From: Mycolicibacterium mucogenicum DSM 44124
GTDB lineage: Bacteria > Actinomycetota > Actinomycetes > Mycobacteriales > Mycobacteriaceae
Direction of reading: 5' to 3'
NCBI RefSeq assembly: GCF_005670685.2
Contig: NZ_CP062008.1
Coordinates: 5,828,001 to 5,892,000 of the forward strand
Length of the DNA: 64,000 nucleotides
In this document: piece after piece, positions 26,530 through 36,760 of the stretch
Numbering within the stretch: position 1 is the first letter of the stretch
How the letters are laid out: every line of letters starts with the position of its first letter
The notes under the pieces: generated by a model
The model's input: the letters and a program-made list of their open reading frames with translations, nothing else
Databases searched by the model: none
What the model was told of the DNA's origin: nothing
Made by a program: the position numbers and the translations under genes

Positions 26530-29500
26530 TCAGAGCAGGCCGAGCAGCTGCAGATCGGTGATGTACTTGACGATCACCGGCGCACCGATGTGCGGAATAT
26601 CTTTGTCCGCACCGATTTTCGCGTTCTGCACCGCGGCGCGGAACCGCTCGACCGGGGCGATGGACCCCGGCACCGGGTAGCTCGGCTGCTGGTAGTTGTG
26701 CAGCAGCGGCAGCAGTGACGCCTGGCGCTGCCGGTCCGGCAGGGCCCGCAGGGTGGTCTCGAACCGGGCTAGCCATTCGGCGTAATCATCAACGCGGGCA
26801 ACAGGATACCCGGCTTCGATCAGCCAGTCGACGAACTCGTCCATGCCGATGCCGTCGTCGTACGGGTTCATCACGTGGTACGTCTCGAACGTCGAGTCGG
26901 ACTCGCCGGCCGCGACCTGCACCGCCAGGGTCGAGATGGATTCGGAGACGAACTCGACGGGCAGCCCGTCGTAGTGGGCGCGCTGCCGCTTGCCGTCGGC
27001 ACCGAGCTCGTAGAACGAGTACGGCGCGATGCCGCTGGCCACCAGCGAGAACATCATGCGGGTGAACATGTCGGGCAGGTTCAGCTGGCCCGCGTACGTC
27101 GTGTCGGCCAGGATCATGTCGCAGCGGAACACCGAAACCGGAAGTCCGCAAAGGTCATTGGCCTCACGCAGCAGGACTTCGCCGGCCCATTTGCTGTTGC
27201 CGTAGCCGTTGGCGTAGCTGTCGTCGACCGACCGCACGGCGCTCATCACGCGCACGTCGGCGTCCTCGACGAATTCGCCGGGCGCCACGCCGCCGCCGAC
27301 CGCGATGGTCGAGACGTAGGCGAACGGCTTGATCCGCGTGGTCAGGGCGATGCGGATCAGCTCGGCGGTGCCCAGCGCATTGGGCCCGAACAGTTCGCTG
27401 TACGGCAACACGTGGTTCACCAGTGCGGCCGGGTCGACGATGAAGTCGACCTCGTCGGCCAGACGCTGCCAAACCTCTTGCGAAAGACCGAGATTGGCCT
27501 CGCCTTTGTCGCCGGCGATGACTTCGAGGTGATCGGCGGCCAGTGCCTGGTAGTGCGCCAGCAGCTTCGGATCCCCCGAGTCGAACGTGGCGTCGAGACG
27601 GGCCCGGGCGTCGGCGTCGGACTTGCCTCGGACCAGGGCGATGACCTTGCCGTCGACCAGGTCCATGCGCTCCAGCCATTCCAGGGCCAGGTAGCGACCC
27701 AGGAATCCGGTTGCGCCGGTGAGCAATACAGTGCGAATCTCGGCGGCCGGCCCCGGCAGCGACGGCGCGGCGGCCAACGTCTCGGCATCGATGAACTTGT
27801 CGAGCGTCAGGTCCGCGGCCCGTGCCTCGGTGGCGTTCTTGCCGTGCACCGTGGAGAACGTCGGCCGCTTGCTACCCGGCGCGCGCTCGCCTTCGATGTA
27901 GGCGGCAACGCCGGCCAGGTCGGTGGCCGGGCTGACGATGACGCCGACCGGCACCTCGACCTCGAAGATTTCCTCGAGCAGGTTGCCGAAAGTCAACGCC
28001 GACAACGAGTCTCCGCCCAGGTCGGTGAAGTGCGCGTCACCCGTCAGGTCCGAGCCGGCCGCACCCAGCGTGGCGCCGACAGCGCGCAGCACGGTTTCGA
28101 GCACGGGTGCGTCGGACGCGCGCAGGGAACGCAGCGCGCGCAGCTCAGCGGCCTGCCCTTCGGCCAGTTCGCTGTACAGCTGCTCGAGCTCGGTACCGTA
28201 CCGGGCCTTCAGCTTGGGCCAGGCCAGCTTGCGCACACCGGTCAGCAGTCCGTTCTCCAGCGAGAACGGTTCGGTCTCGATGATGAAGTCGCGGGGCACC
28301 TCGTACGACTGCAGCCCGGTTTCGCGGGCCACCGTCTGCAGCGCGTCGGCCAGTTCAGGGCGCAGGGCCTCGGCGTCAGAAACACCGGCCAACGCCTCCG
28401 AACTGGGCACGATCACGGCCAGCAGGTAGGAACGAGAACTGTTGCCGTACACGTAGATCTGGCGGATCAGCGGGCTGGTACCGAAGGCGGCTTCCAGCTT
28501 GGACACCGTCACGAACTCGCCCTGCGCCAGCTTCAGCACGTTGTTGCGGCGATCGAGGTACTGCAGATGATCCGGACCGAGCTCGGCGACGATGTCACCG
28601 GTGCGGTAGAAGCCGTCCGCGTCGAACACATCGGCGGTGACATCGGGCCGCTTGTAGTAGCCGGGGATCAAATCCGTTGACTTCAAGAGCAATTCGCCGC
28701 GCGGATGCGGGCGGTCGGTCGACAGGTAGCCGAGTTCGGGTACGTCGACCAGCTTGTAGTCGAGCACCGGGGGACGACTCAGGTGGCCGCTGACCATGAC
28801 GCCGCCGGCCTCGGTCGAGCCGTAGGCCTCCATCAGCTCGAGCCCGAGGAACTTCTGCACCCAGGCCTTGAGCTCCGGCGAGATCGGTGCCGACCCCGTC
28901 ATCGCGACCAGCTGTCGCCCGCCGATCAGGCTGCGGCTGCGCTCGTCGAGCACCTGCTGCTCGGGGACGCCGTCCAGGGCGCGGCGGTCGACCTCGCTCT
29001 GCACCTCTTGGTGGATCATCTCCCACACCCGGGGCACGAAGGTCATCTGCGTCGGCCGGACCAGTGCGATGTCCTCCAACAGGGTGGACAGGTCGCTCTT
29101 GGCGGCGAAGTACACGGTGCCACCGTGGGCCAGCGTGCGGTAGACGGTGCCGCGGCCCATCATGTGGCTCATCGGCAGGAAGCTCAGGACGATCGAGGGC
29201 AGCGCGGGCTGCTGGTGCGTGAGGCCGGTCCGCCACGCGTTGGTGACGAGGCGCTCGGGGTACATGGCGCCCTTGGGGGTACCGGTGCTGCCGGAGGTGT
29301 AGATCAGCACCAGCAGCGGGTCCACGTCCGCGGAAACCACCGGTTCGACGGCCGGCAGCGCAGCACCGCGCGCGACCAGGTCCGCAAGCGTCTCGACCAC
29401 GACACCGCGCTCGGCCAGACGCGCGGCCGCCCGTTCGATGGCCTCGCGCTCGTCGTCGACCGCGGCGTGGTGGTCGAACACGACCATCCTCGTCAGTGCG

Positions 29501-30051
29501 GCGCCGGCGCCGAGAACCAGCTCGACTGCGTCGTCGAGGAACTTCACATCGGCGAACAGCGCGCGGGGTTCGGTCTCGTCGAGAATGGGGCGCAGCTGCT
29601 CGGCGGGCGCGCTGGTCTGCAGCGGGACGGCGACGACGCCGGCCCGCGCCAGGGCGGTGTCGATGATCGTGAACTCGGCGCTCGTGAAGCCGAGCATGGC
29701 GACGCGGTCGCCGGGAGCGACGGCGTCGGGCCCGCTGAGCAGGGCGTTGTCGACGGCCTGGATCTGCTGCCAGACCTCGCCGTAGGTGATGGCGTCGTAG
29801 CGCGGCAGCAGCCGGGCGACAGTGCGGCCGTTCTCGGTGACGTACTCGACGGCGCGCTGTCCCAGCGCAGGCCGGTCGGCGTAGGCGGCCATGACCGTGT
29901 GGATGATTTCGGGGAGCCGGATGCCGGGCTCTTCGAGGGCGGCGCCGACCCCGGCGAGGGGGCGCGCGGCGGCAAGTTGGGGGTCGGCAGCGCAGAGGTC
30001 AGCGATGCGCTGCGTCAGCTCGTCGGTAAATACGGTTTCTTCGTTCGACAT
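26530..30051 (-). CDS. carboxylic acid reductase (FadD9-type), copy B
   Basis: 1173 residues from ATG 30051, with Shine-Dalgarno GAGG about 8 nt upstream. The domain order is the same as in copy A: adenylation with [11 protein letters not shown], carrier with LGGDSLSAL, reductase with [24 protein letters not shown] and YGNSK. The adenylation domain has diverged more from copy A than the reductase domain, which suggests different acid substrates with a shared reductase mechanism. An upstream in-frame extension to 30135 has no start support. An inverted repeat (30093-30109) lies in its promoter. The two genes are separated by hairpin copy 4 and about 115 bp, so they may be transcribed separately. 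Confidence 0.94.
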   Translation of the reverse strand: MSNEETVFTDELTQRIADLCAADPQLAAARPLAGVGAALEEPGIRLPEIIHTVMAAYADRPALGQRAVEYVTENGRTVARLLPRYDAITYGEVWQQIQAVDNALLSGPDAVAPGDRVAMLGFTSAEFTIIDTALARAGVVAVPLQTSAPAEQLRPILDETEPRALFADVKFLDDAVELVLGAGAALTRMVVFDHHAAVDDEREAIERAAARLAERGVVVETLADLVARGAALPAVEPVVSADVDPLLVLIYTSGSTGTPKGAMYPERLVTNAWRTGLTHQQPALPSIVLSFLPMSHMMGRGTVYRTLAHGGTVYFAAKSDLSTLLEDIALVRPTQMTFVPRVWEMIHQEVQSEVDRRALDGVPEQQVLDERSRSLIGGRQLVAMTGSAPISPELKAWVQKFLGLELMEAYGSTEAGGVMVSGHLSRPPVLDYKLVDVPELGYLSTDRPHPRGELLLKSTDLIPGYYKRPDVTADVFDADGFYRTGDIVAELGPDHLQYLDRRNNVLKLAQGEFVTVSKLEAAFGTSPLIRQIYVYGNSSRSYLLAVIVPSSEALAGVSDAEALRPELADALQTVARETGLQSYEVPRDFIIETEPFSLENGLLTGVRKLAWPKLKARYGTELEQLYSELAEGQAAELRALRSLRASDAPVLETVLRAVGATLGAAGSDLTGDAHFTDLGGDSLSALTFGNLLEEIFEVEVPVGVIVSPATDLAGVAAYIEGERAPGSKRPTFSTVHGKNATEARAADLTLDKFIDAETLAAAPSLPGPAAEIRTVLLTGATGFLGRYLALEWLERMDLVDGKVIALVRGKSDADARARLDATFDSGDPKLLAHYQALAADHLEVIAGDKGEANLGLSQEVWQRLADEVDFIVDPAALVNHVLPYSELFGPNALGTAELIRIALTTRIKPFAYVSTIAVGGGVAPGEFVEDADVRVMSAVRSVDDSYANGYGNSKWAGEVLLREANDLCGLPVSVFRCDMILADTTYAGQLNLPDMFTRMMFSLVASGIAPYSFYELGADGKRQRAHYDGLPVEFVSESISTLAVQVAAGESDSTFETYHVMNPYDDGIGMDEFVDWLIEAGYPVARVDDYAEWLARFETTLRALPDRQRQASLLPLLHNYQQPSYPVPGSIAPVERFRAAVQNAKIGADKDIPHIGAPVIVKYITDLQLLGLL

Positions 30052-30092
30052 AACAACCTCATCAATTGGTTCACCAGCGTCGCCAAATACAA

Positions 30093-30109
30093 CGTTAGCA
30101 AAACTAACG
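30093..30109. promoter_or_regulatory. inverted repeat upstream of carboxylic acid reductase B
   Basis: CGTTAG-CAAAA-CTAACG has perfect 6-bp arms. On the minus strand it overlaps TAACGT, a possible -10 element, in the 99-bp gap between the reductase and the DMT transporter gene. A repressor operator is likely; the regulator is not identified. Confidence 0.5.
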
Positions 30110-30150
30110 ATATGCCCGGTGTGGCTGTGGGACAAACCACACCGATCAGG

Positions 30151-31074
30151 TCAGCGCTCGGAGGTCGATGGCACCTGCGGCGCCGCGAGGGGCGGAGCCA
30201 CCTTCGCTCCCGCCTGCGTCTCGTACGCACCCTCATCACGCCCGAGGGCGATGGTCGCCGCCGCCATGGCACCGATGGACACCACGAGCGCGACGGCCTC
30301 GGCACCGGTCGTGTCGAAGCCCTCGCCGAGCATCAGGGCGCCGAGCACGACGGCCACCACGGGTTCCAGCACGAGCATGGTCGGCACCGACGTCTGCAGG
30401 GCGCCGGCATGGAACGCCGACTGCTGCAGCACAGTCGCGACGGCGCCCAAGATGATGAGCAGATACGGCGCCGGCGTCGTCATTAACCCGAGCCAGCCCC
30501 GGTGTTGCAGGATCGCCATGAAGATCTTGGTGACCACCGCGACGACCCCGAACAGCACGCCGACGCCGACGGCCAGCAGCACCGCGCGAGCCCAGCCGCT
30601 GCACCGCAGCGCCAACAGCACGCAGCCGATGATCACCGCGGCACAGACCGCGGCGACCAGCACGATAACCCCAGGTGAGGCCAGGTGTTCGTCGCGTTCA
30701 GGCCGCGCCAGTACGACGAACCCCGCCAGCCCGATGGTCAGCAATCCGGCCCACAACCACTCACCGCGCGTCACCCGGCGGTGCGCCTGGCGGGCGCTCA
30801 GCGGCAGCGCGAACAGCAATGCCGAGACCAGCAGTGGCTGCACCACCAACAGGGATCCATGGGCCAACGCCAGCGCCTGGAAGACATAGCCCGCGACGGC
30901 CGCGCCGGTCCCGGCCCACCACAGCCGGCGGCTCAGCAACGTCGACAGCATGACGATGCTGACGCCGTGTTCGGGCGGCACATCGATGGTCGCGCGCTGG
31001 CGCACCACGATGCCGACGGCGGCGCAGACGGCCGCGCACAGGGCGAAAAGCACCACAAGTCCGTGTTGGATCAA
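30151..31074 (-). CDS. DMT-superfamily (EamA-like) transporter
   Basis: About 307 residues if TTG 31074 is the start (LIQHGLVVLFALCAAVCAAVGIVVRQRAT). The frame is open further upstream to 31302, but that part is Arg-rich and unlike a membrane protein. Nine or ten hydrophobic segments cover nearly the whole length (LWWAGTGAAVAGYVFQALALA, LLVVQPLLVSALLFALPLSA and so on), the pattern of DMT exporters or Mg-transporter-like proteins. The substrate cannot be read. The start is uncertain because no Shine-Dalgarno or TANNNT is well placed. It shares the 285-bp upstream region with the divergent SDR gene. Confidence 0.72.
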   Translation of the reverse strand: MIQHGLVVLFALCAAVCAAVGIVVRQRATIDVPPEHGVSIVMLSTLLSRRLWWAGTGAAVAGYVFQALALAHGSLLVVQPLLVSALLFALPLSARQAHRRVTRGEWLWAGLLTIGLAGFVVLARPERDEHLASPGVIVLVAAVCAAVIIGCVLLALRCSGWARAVLLAVGVGVLFGVVAVVTKIFMAILQHRGWLGLMTTPAPYLLIILGAVATVLQQSAFHAGALQTSVPTMLVLEPVVAVVLGALMLGEGFDTTGAEAVALVVSIGAMAAATIALGRDEGAYETQAGAKVAPPLAAPQVPSTSER

Positions 31075-31148
31075 CGGAGGCGTCCGATCAGCGTGGCCGC
31101 GTATCGCGCCACAGGGCTCACCGGAAACATCACGCCCAAAGGGTAGTC

Positions 31149-31171
31149 GAGCGGGACTATCTGTCCCACTC
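31149..31171. promoter_or_regulatory. inverted repeat in the DMT/SDR divergent region
   Basis: GAGCGGGAC and GTCCCACTC pair at 8 of 9 positions around the spacer TATCT. This is the only clear operator-like structure in the 285-bp gap 31075-31359; the rest shows an AT-rich stretch near 31315-31345 ahead of the SDR promoter and nothing else recognisable. Confidence 0.4.
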
Positions 31172-31346
31172 GCGAACCGCGCCACCACCGACGCGAGCGA
31201 CGGTTCGCTCCGCCGAGCGTGGGACTCGGCGCGCCTCAACTCGGCATGTCGCCTCGTCAGGCCACCCGCTCGGCACAGCCCGCACGCGCCGCGCCGCACC
31301 AACTTACCGAAACCTTAAATATCTCTTATTTTTCTTAAACTTGAGG

Positions 31347-31352
31347 TACGGT
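31347..31352 (+). promoter_or_regulatory. -10 element of the SDR gene
   Basis: TACGGT ends 7 nt before ATG 31360, after an unusually AT-rich stretch (31315-31342). A leaderless transcript is predicted. Confidence 0.55.
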
Positions 31353-31359
31353 CGATGCC

Positions 31360-32094
31360 ATGAACACCAGGATCGCTCTTGTCACCGGCGCTTCCCGCGG
31401 CATCGGAGCCGCCGTGGCCCAGCAGCTCGCCGCGCCGGACACCCACGTCCTGGTGAACTACCGCGAGAAGGCCAAACGCGCCAACACCGTCGTCGACGGC
31501 ATCCGCGCCGCCGGCGGGCAGGCCTCGGCGATCGGCGCCGACGTGTCCGACGCTGCCGCGGCCAAAGCCATGATCGACCGGATCGACAGCCGGTTCGGGC
31601 GCCTGGACATGCTGGTGCTCAACGCGTCGGGCGGCCTGGAGTTCGGTGCCGCACCCGACTACGCGATGCGCCTGAACCGCGACGCGCAGCTGCGGCTCGT
31701 CGACCTGGCGCTGCCGCTCATGCCCGCCGGCGCGCAGATCGTGTTCGTCACGAGCCACGAGGCCCACTGCTACCCGCACCTGCCGGTACCCGACGCCTAC
31801 GCCCCGATTGCCGCCAGCAAGCGCGCCGGCGAAGACGCGCTGCGGGCACTCCGCCCAGAGTTCGACCGGTGCCGAATCGGATTCACCATCGTCTCGGGCG
31901 ACATGATCGAGGGCACGATCATCGCCAGGTTGTACGAGCGCCGCGATCCAGACGCGGTCGGGGCCCGCCGCAGCCGGGGGCCGCTGCCCACCATCGAGGA
32001 GTTCGCGTCCGCCATCACCATCGCCGCCACCGGACGCGATCTGCGTGACACCGTGTACGTCGGCGGCGAGGACCATCTGGTCCGGCCGGCGTGA
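31360..32094 (+). CDS. short-chain dehydrogenase/reductase with altered active site
   Basis: 244 residues. The cofactor motif TGASRGIG is at 9-16, NYREKAKRAN after the second strand suggests NADP preference, and MLVLNASGG replaces the usual NNAG. The active-site region reads VTSHEAHCYPHL...DAYAPIAASKRAGED: Tyr precedes Lys by seven residues, so the standard YxxxK is absent and Ile stands where Tyr is expected. It may be a non-classical reductase or a binding protein. The TGA is followed at once by the stop of the convergent alcohol dehydrogenase, with no spacer. Confidence 0.82.
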   Translation: MNTRIALVTGASRGIGAAVAQQLAAPDTHVLVNYREKAKRANTVVDGIRAAGGQASAIGADVSDAAAAKAMIDRIDSRFGRLDMLVLNASGGLEFGAAPDYAMRLNRDAQLRLVDLALPLMPAGAQIVFVTSHEAHCYPHLPVPDAYAPIAASKRAGEDALRALRPEFDRCRIGFTIVSGDMIEGTIIARLYERRDPDAVGARRSRGPLPTIEEFASAITIAATGRDLRDTVYVGGEDHLVRPA

Positions 32095-33144
32095 TCAGGG
32101 CTCGAGAATCACTTTGATCGCCGTGCGCTGGTCCATCGCCGTGTACGCGTCGGCGACCTGAGCCAGCGGCAGCGACAGGTCGAACACCCGACCAGGCTCG
32201 ATCGCCCCGGACAGCACGTCGGGCAGCAGTTCGTCGAGGTACGGGCGGACGGGCGCGATACCGCCGGCGACGTGGATGTTGGTGCTGAACAGTTGCTGCA
32301 TCGGCAGTTCGGGGGCGCCGGCCGGCACCCCGACGAACCCCAGAGAGCCACCGGGACGGACCGCCCCGAGTGCCTGGTGCATCGAGTCCTTGGTGCCGAC
32401 GCACTCGAGCACGGAGTCGGCGCCGACGCCACCGAGCAGTTCCTCGATGGCCGCGATTCCGTCATCACCGCGTTCGGCGACGATGTCCGTGGCCCCGAAC
32501 GCACGTGCCAGACGCTGTCGGTCCTCGTGCCGCGACATCGCGATGATCCGCTCGGCGCCAAGGCGTTTCGAGGCCAGCACGGCGCACAGCCCGACGGCGC
32601 CGTCGCCCACGACCACCACGGTGCCACCGGGTTGCACGTTCCCGGATCGCGCGGCGTGGTGACCGGTGGACATGACGTCGGCCAGGGTCAGCAGGTGCGG
32701 GAGCAGTTCTGCGTCAGGCGATTCCGGCACCGTGACCAGAGTGCCGTCGGCGAAGGGCACCCGGACGTACTGGCCCTGGGCCCCGTCGAGGGGCTCGCCC
32801 GTCTTGGTGGTGCCGCCCCACACCCCGAAGTTGACGCACGAGGTGGTGATCCCGTTGCGACAGTGCACGCAGGTGCCGTCACTGTCGGTGAACGGCGAGA
32901 TGACGAAATCCCCGACGCGCACATTCCTGACCTCGGCGCCGACAGCTTCGACGATCCCGACGAACTCATGCCCGATCGGGTGTGGCGCAGGCGTCGGACG
33001 CACCCCGCGGTACGGCCAGAGGTCCGAACCGCACACGCAGGTCCGCACCACGCGGACCACCGCATCGCCCGGTGACTGAATCTGCGGATCGGGGCGGTCC
33101 TCGTATCGAATGTCGCCCGGCCCGTGGATGATCGTGGTCTGCAC
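32095..33144 (-). CDS. zinc-dependent alcohol dehydrogenase (MDR family)
   Basis: 349 residues from GTG 33144, with AAAGGGCGGG upstream. Catalytic-zinc ligands appear as CVCGSDLWPY and GHEFVG, and the NAD(P) fold as VVVVGDGAVGLCAVLASKRLGA. The structural-zinc loop has only three Cys (GTCVHCRNGITTSC), with Asp/Ser at the first position, so it may bind that zinc weakly or use Asp. GTKDSMHQALGAVRPGGSLGFVGVP resembles the formaldehyde/threonine dehydrogenase branch of the family. Substrate unknown. The gene stands alone, convergent with the SDR. Confidence 0.88.
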   Translation of the reverse strand: MQTTIIHGPGDIRYEDRPDPQIQSPGDAVVRVVRTCVCGSDLWPYRGVRPTPAPHPIGHEFVGIVEAVGAEVRNVRVGDFVISPFTDSDGTCVHCRNGITTSCVNFGVWGGTTKTGEPLDGAQGQYVRVPFADGTLVTVPESPDAELLPHLLTLADVMSTGHHAARSGNVQPGGTVVVVGDGAVGLCAVLASKRLGAERIIAMSRHEDRQRLARAFGATDIVAERGDDGIAAIEELLGGVGADSVLECVGTKDSMHQALGAVRPGGSLGFVGVPAGAPELPMQQLFSTNIHVAGGIAPVRPYLDELLPDVLSGAIEPGRVFDLSLPLAQVADAYTAMDQRTAIKVILEP

Positions 33145-33194
33145 GGCTGTCCCGCCCTTTCAGGTGTCGAATCCGACCCCTGAGTCTTACCGCA

Positions 33195-34421
<1,227 letters not shown>

Positions 34422-34509
34422 CTAACGCCGTGCCGCGCCGGGCCGTTCGACCAACGCGCGGCGTGATCGCCTCGTTACCAAGGCGTTTGGCTATCGAGTC
34501 CAGAACCTC

Positions 34510-35697
34510 TCACGCCGCGCCGTGATCGGTGCCGTCGCTGACGACCGTCACGTCGTCGCGGGTGCACGGTTCCTGGTGCCAGTCCCCGAACGGATCCGGG
34601 TAGCCGGCCCACGTGTCGCGCGCCGCGAATTCCTCGTCGGTGAGCAACGCGTCATTCAGGGCGGCGGTGACGTCGTCGGGCCGGGCGCCGCACACGAGGA
34701 TCGTCATCGCGGTGTGCCGGTCTCCGAATTCGTTGTCCCACATGAGGTCCGCGAGGGCGCGGCGTTCGCGGTCCAGGTAGGCCGCTTCACTGACGGTCAT
34801 CGCGGCGATCCACCGGCCGGCGTTGCTGACGCGCAGGCCACCGCCGGCCGACTCGAGCCACATGACATGGCCGGGCCGGTTCGCCAGCCACATCCGGCCA
34901 CGCGTCCGGATCACGCCGTCCAGGAGGTGGTCGATGGCGTCGTGCAGACGCTCGGGGTGGAACGGCCGGCGCGCGTTGAACTCGACAATCTGAACGGGCC
35001 CTTCGGGTTTCAGGCTGGGTTGCCCCGCGAGCAGCGGCCCGTGCGGCTCGTCGGCACGGCCCAGCCGGGCGTCGGGCCACAGCGTGCGCAACGCGTCCTC
35101 GACCATGTCGGGCCCGGTGACGAGCTGAGCGCGTGGCGCCAGCCGGCGGCATACCGCGAGCAGAACGGGTTCGGCGTGGGTCACGACGAGGACGTCGGCG
35201 AACTCGGTCTGCCCCACCGCCACCTGCGCGACGGTCCGGCCGTCGGGCAGTTCGTCGTCGCCCAGCGCGTCGGTGAGCCAGTCGCCGGCTTCGATGCACG
35301 TCACCACGCCCGCGACCGCGACGTCACGGGCAGCAGGTCCGTCGATGTACCCCGGGCCCACCCGAACCCGGACATGGTTGATGGCCCAGCAGATCGGCTC
35401 CGGTTCCATCCACGGTTCCAGGTGGACGACGATTCGGTGGACGTCATCGCGCCGGTGCAGCAGGCGCAGATAGATCAGCAGGTCATTGCGGACGGTGCAG
35501 GACACGCAGCCGTGGGCCAGTTCGAGCGCCGCCTCGGTTGCGGTGACGATGCCGTGCGGCGCGGTGACGGTACGGCGGCGCACGACGTGTCCGTCGAACT
35601 GGTGCTCCACGAGCACCGTGCCCGGCGACTTCAGTAGTTCCTCGGTCACGTATCCGGTCGGTCCCTGACCAGCCACGACGATCACCGGCGTCCGCAT
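34510..35697 (-). CDS. mrf: COG0523-like Mrf / Rv0106-type protein
   Basis: 395 residues from ATG 35697, with AAGGAG 5 nt upstream; GTG 35703 is an alternative. Overall similar to COG0523 (CobW-like) metallochaperones, with [13 protein letters not shown] in place of the GCxCC metal site. The P-loop is lost: [16 protein letters not shown] lacks GKS/T, so GTP hydrolysis is unlikely. This combination matches mycobacterial Mrf, the factor that recruits the hibernation protein Mpy to ribosomes under zinc limitation, and Rv0106. It is divergent from the zinc-free ribosomal protein operon, with Zur-like boxes between. That context strongly supports the call. Confidence 0.85.
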   Translation of the reverse strand: MRTPVIVVAGQGPTGYVTEELLKSPGTVLVEHQFDGHVVRRRTVTAPHGIVTATEAALELAHGCVSCTVRNDLLIYLRLLHRRDDVHRIVVHLEPWMEPEPICWAINHVRVRVGPGYIDGPAARDVAVAGVVTCIEAGDWLTDALGDDELPDGRTVAQVAVGQTEFADVLVVTHAEPVLLAVCRRLAPRAQLVTGPDMVEDALRTLWPDARLGRADEPHGPLLAGQPSLKPEGPVQIVEFNARRPFHPERLHDAIDHLLDGVIRTRGRMWLANRPGHVMWLESAGGGLRVSNAGRWIAAMTVSEAAYLDRERRALADLMWDNEFGDRHTAMTILVCGARPDDVTAALNDALLTDEEFAARDTWAGYPDPFGDWHQEPCTRDDVTVVSDGTDHGAA

Positions 35698-35711
35698 CGC
35701 CACTCCTTATC

Positions 35712-35727
35712 GACAATCATTTTCAAA
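35712..35727. promoter_or_regulatory. Zur-like box facing mrf
   Basis: On the minus strand the site reads TTTGAAAATGATTGTC, close to the TGAAAATnATTTTCA-type sites expected for Zur in mycobacteria. It lies 15 nt upstream of ATG 35697 and would repress mrf when zinc is sufficient. Confidence 0.6.
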
Positions 35728-35767
35728 TCTGTCGACCGTCACGCTACAGTGGCAACCGGCAACTTGT

Positions 35768-35784
35768 CGAAAACGATTTTCATT
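35768..35784. promoter_or_regulatory. Zur-like box facing the zinc-free ribosomal protein operon
   Basis: GAAAACGATTTTC (35769-35781) is an AT-rich palindrome embedded in CGAAAACGATTTTCATT, 19 nt upstream of ATG 35803. With the box at 35712 it gives one site per divergent promoter. Confidence 0.68.
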
Positions 35785-35802
35785 AGCGATAGGGCGAAGG
35801 AC

Positions 35803-36039
35803 ATGTCAGCGCACTGCCAGGTCACCGGGCGCAAGCCAGGCTTCGGCAACACGGTTTCCCATTCGAATCGGCGCACCTCGCGCCGGTGGAACCCCAACAT
35901 CCAGAGCAAGACCTACTACCTGCCTTCCGAAGGCCGGCGCATCCGCCTCCAGGTGAGCGCCAAGGGCATCAAGGTGATCGACCGGGACGGCATCGAGGCC
36001 GTCGTGGCGCGGCTGCGCCGGGACGGGGTGCGAATCTAG
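35803..36039 (+). CDS. rpmB: 50S ribosomal protein L28, zinc-free (C-) paralogue
   Basis: 78 residues ([34 protein letters not shown]), standard L28. The zinc-binding form has paired CxxC motifs; only a single Cys5 is left here, so this is the C- type made under zinc starvation. It heads a four-gene operon with L33, S14 and S18, all C- forms. ATG 35803 is the conserved start; longer frames to 35749 run into the Zur-like box. Confidence 0.93.
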   Translation: MSAHCQVTGRKPGFGNTVSHSNRRTSRRWNPNIQSKTYYLPSEGRRIRLQVSAKGIKVIDRDGIEAVVARLRRDGVRI

Positions 36040-36204
36040 ATGTCCCGCACCGATATCCGCCCCGTGGTGAAGCTCAAGTCCACCGCGGGCACCGGCTACA
36101 CGTACGTCACCCGCAAGAACCGGCGCAACGATCCCGACCGCATGGTGCTGCGCAAGTACGACCCGATCATCCGCAAGCACGTCGACTTCCGAGAGGAGCG
36201 CTGA
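36040..36204 (+). CDS. rpmG: 50S ribosomal protein L33, zinc-free (C-) paralogue
   Basis: 54 residues ([20 protein letters not shown]...). It starts on the base after the L28 stop and is too short for ordinary ORF listing. It has the L33 pattern [24 protein letters not shown], with no Cys residues where zinc forms carry two CxxC pairs. It replaces the zinc-binding L33 in the large subunit when zinc is scarce. Confidence 0.93.
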   Translation: MSRTDIRPVVKLKSTAGTGYTYVTRKNRRNDPDRMVLRKYDPIIRKHVDFREER

Positions 36205-36206
36205 GC

Positions 36207-36512
36207 ATGGCCAAGAAATCCAAGATCGCCAAGAACGAGCAGCGCCGGCTGACCGTCGCCCGCTACGCCGAGCGCCGGGCCGAGCTCAAGGCAATCATCA
36301 AGTCCCCGTCCCGCAGCCTCGACGAGCAGTCGGCCGCCATGCGGGAACTCGCCCGCCAGCCGCGCGACGCCAGCGCGGTGCGGGTGCGCAACCGGGACGC
36401 CGTCGACGGCCGTCCGCGCGGCCACCTGCGCAAGTTCGGCCTGTCCCGAGTTCGGGTACGCGAACTGGCCCACGAAGGACAGCTGCCCGGAATCCGGAAA
36501 GCGAGCTGGTGA
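36207..36512 (+). CDS. rpsN: 30S ribosomal protein S14, zinc-free (C-) paralogue
   Basis: 101 residues, the long Cys-free form of S14; the zinc form has about 61 residues with a CxxC...CxxC site. [31 protein letters not shown] and the C-terminal [34 protein letters not shown] are diagnostic. ATG 36207 lies 2 nt after the L33 stop. Its stop overlaps the S18 ATG (TGATG), so the operon is tightly coupled. Confidence 0.95.
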   Translation: MAKKSKIAKNEQRRLTVARYAERRAELKAIIKSPSRSLDEQSAAMRELARQPRDASAVRVRNRDAVDGRPRGHLRKFGLSRVRVRELAHEGQLPGIRKASW

Positions 36513-36760
36513 TGGCGAAGCGCAAGCCCGCCCGGCGCCCGGCCGAGGCCAAGCGACCGGTCAAGAACATGCTGACCAAGCTCGGCGTGGAGTACCTGGA
36601 CTACAAGGACACCAACAACCTGCGGTTGTTCATCTCCGAGCGCGGCAAGATCCGGTCCCGCCGCGTGACGGGCCTGACGGTCCAGCAGCAGCGCCAGGTC
36701 GCCACCGCGATCAAGAACGCCCGCGAGATGGCGCTGCTCCCCTACTCCGGGATCAGCTGA
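36512..36760 (+). CDS. rpsR: 30S ribosomal protein S18, zinc-free (C-) paralogue
   Basis: 82 residues from ATG 36512 (an in-frame GTG at 36509 is possible). [61 protein letters not shown] is the S18 core and lacks Cys. It is the last gene of the L28-L33-S14-S18 set. Its final 8 nt overlap the end of the convergent rhomboid gene. Confidence 0.94.
   Translation: MAKRKPARRPAEAKRPVKNMLTKLGVEYLDYKDTNNLRLFISERGKIRSRRVTGLTVQQQRQVATAIKNAREMALLPYSGIS

Noticed and set aside
28705..30486. A 593-codon plus-strand frame across reductase B
   Set aside because: Shadow of the reductase gene, with no recognisable motif and no start signal.
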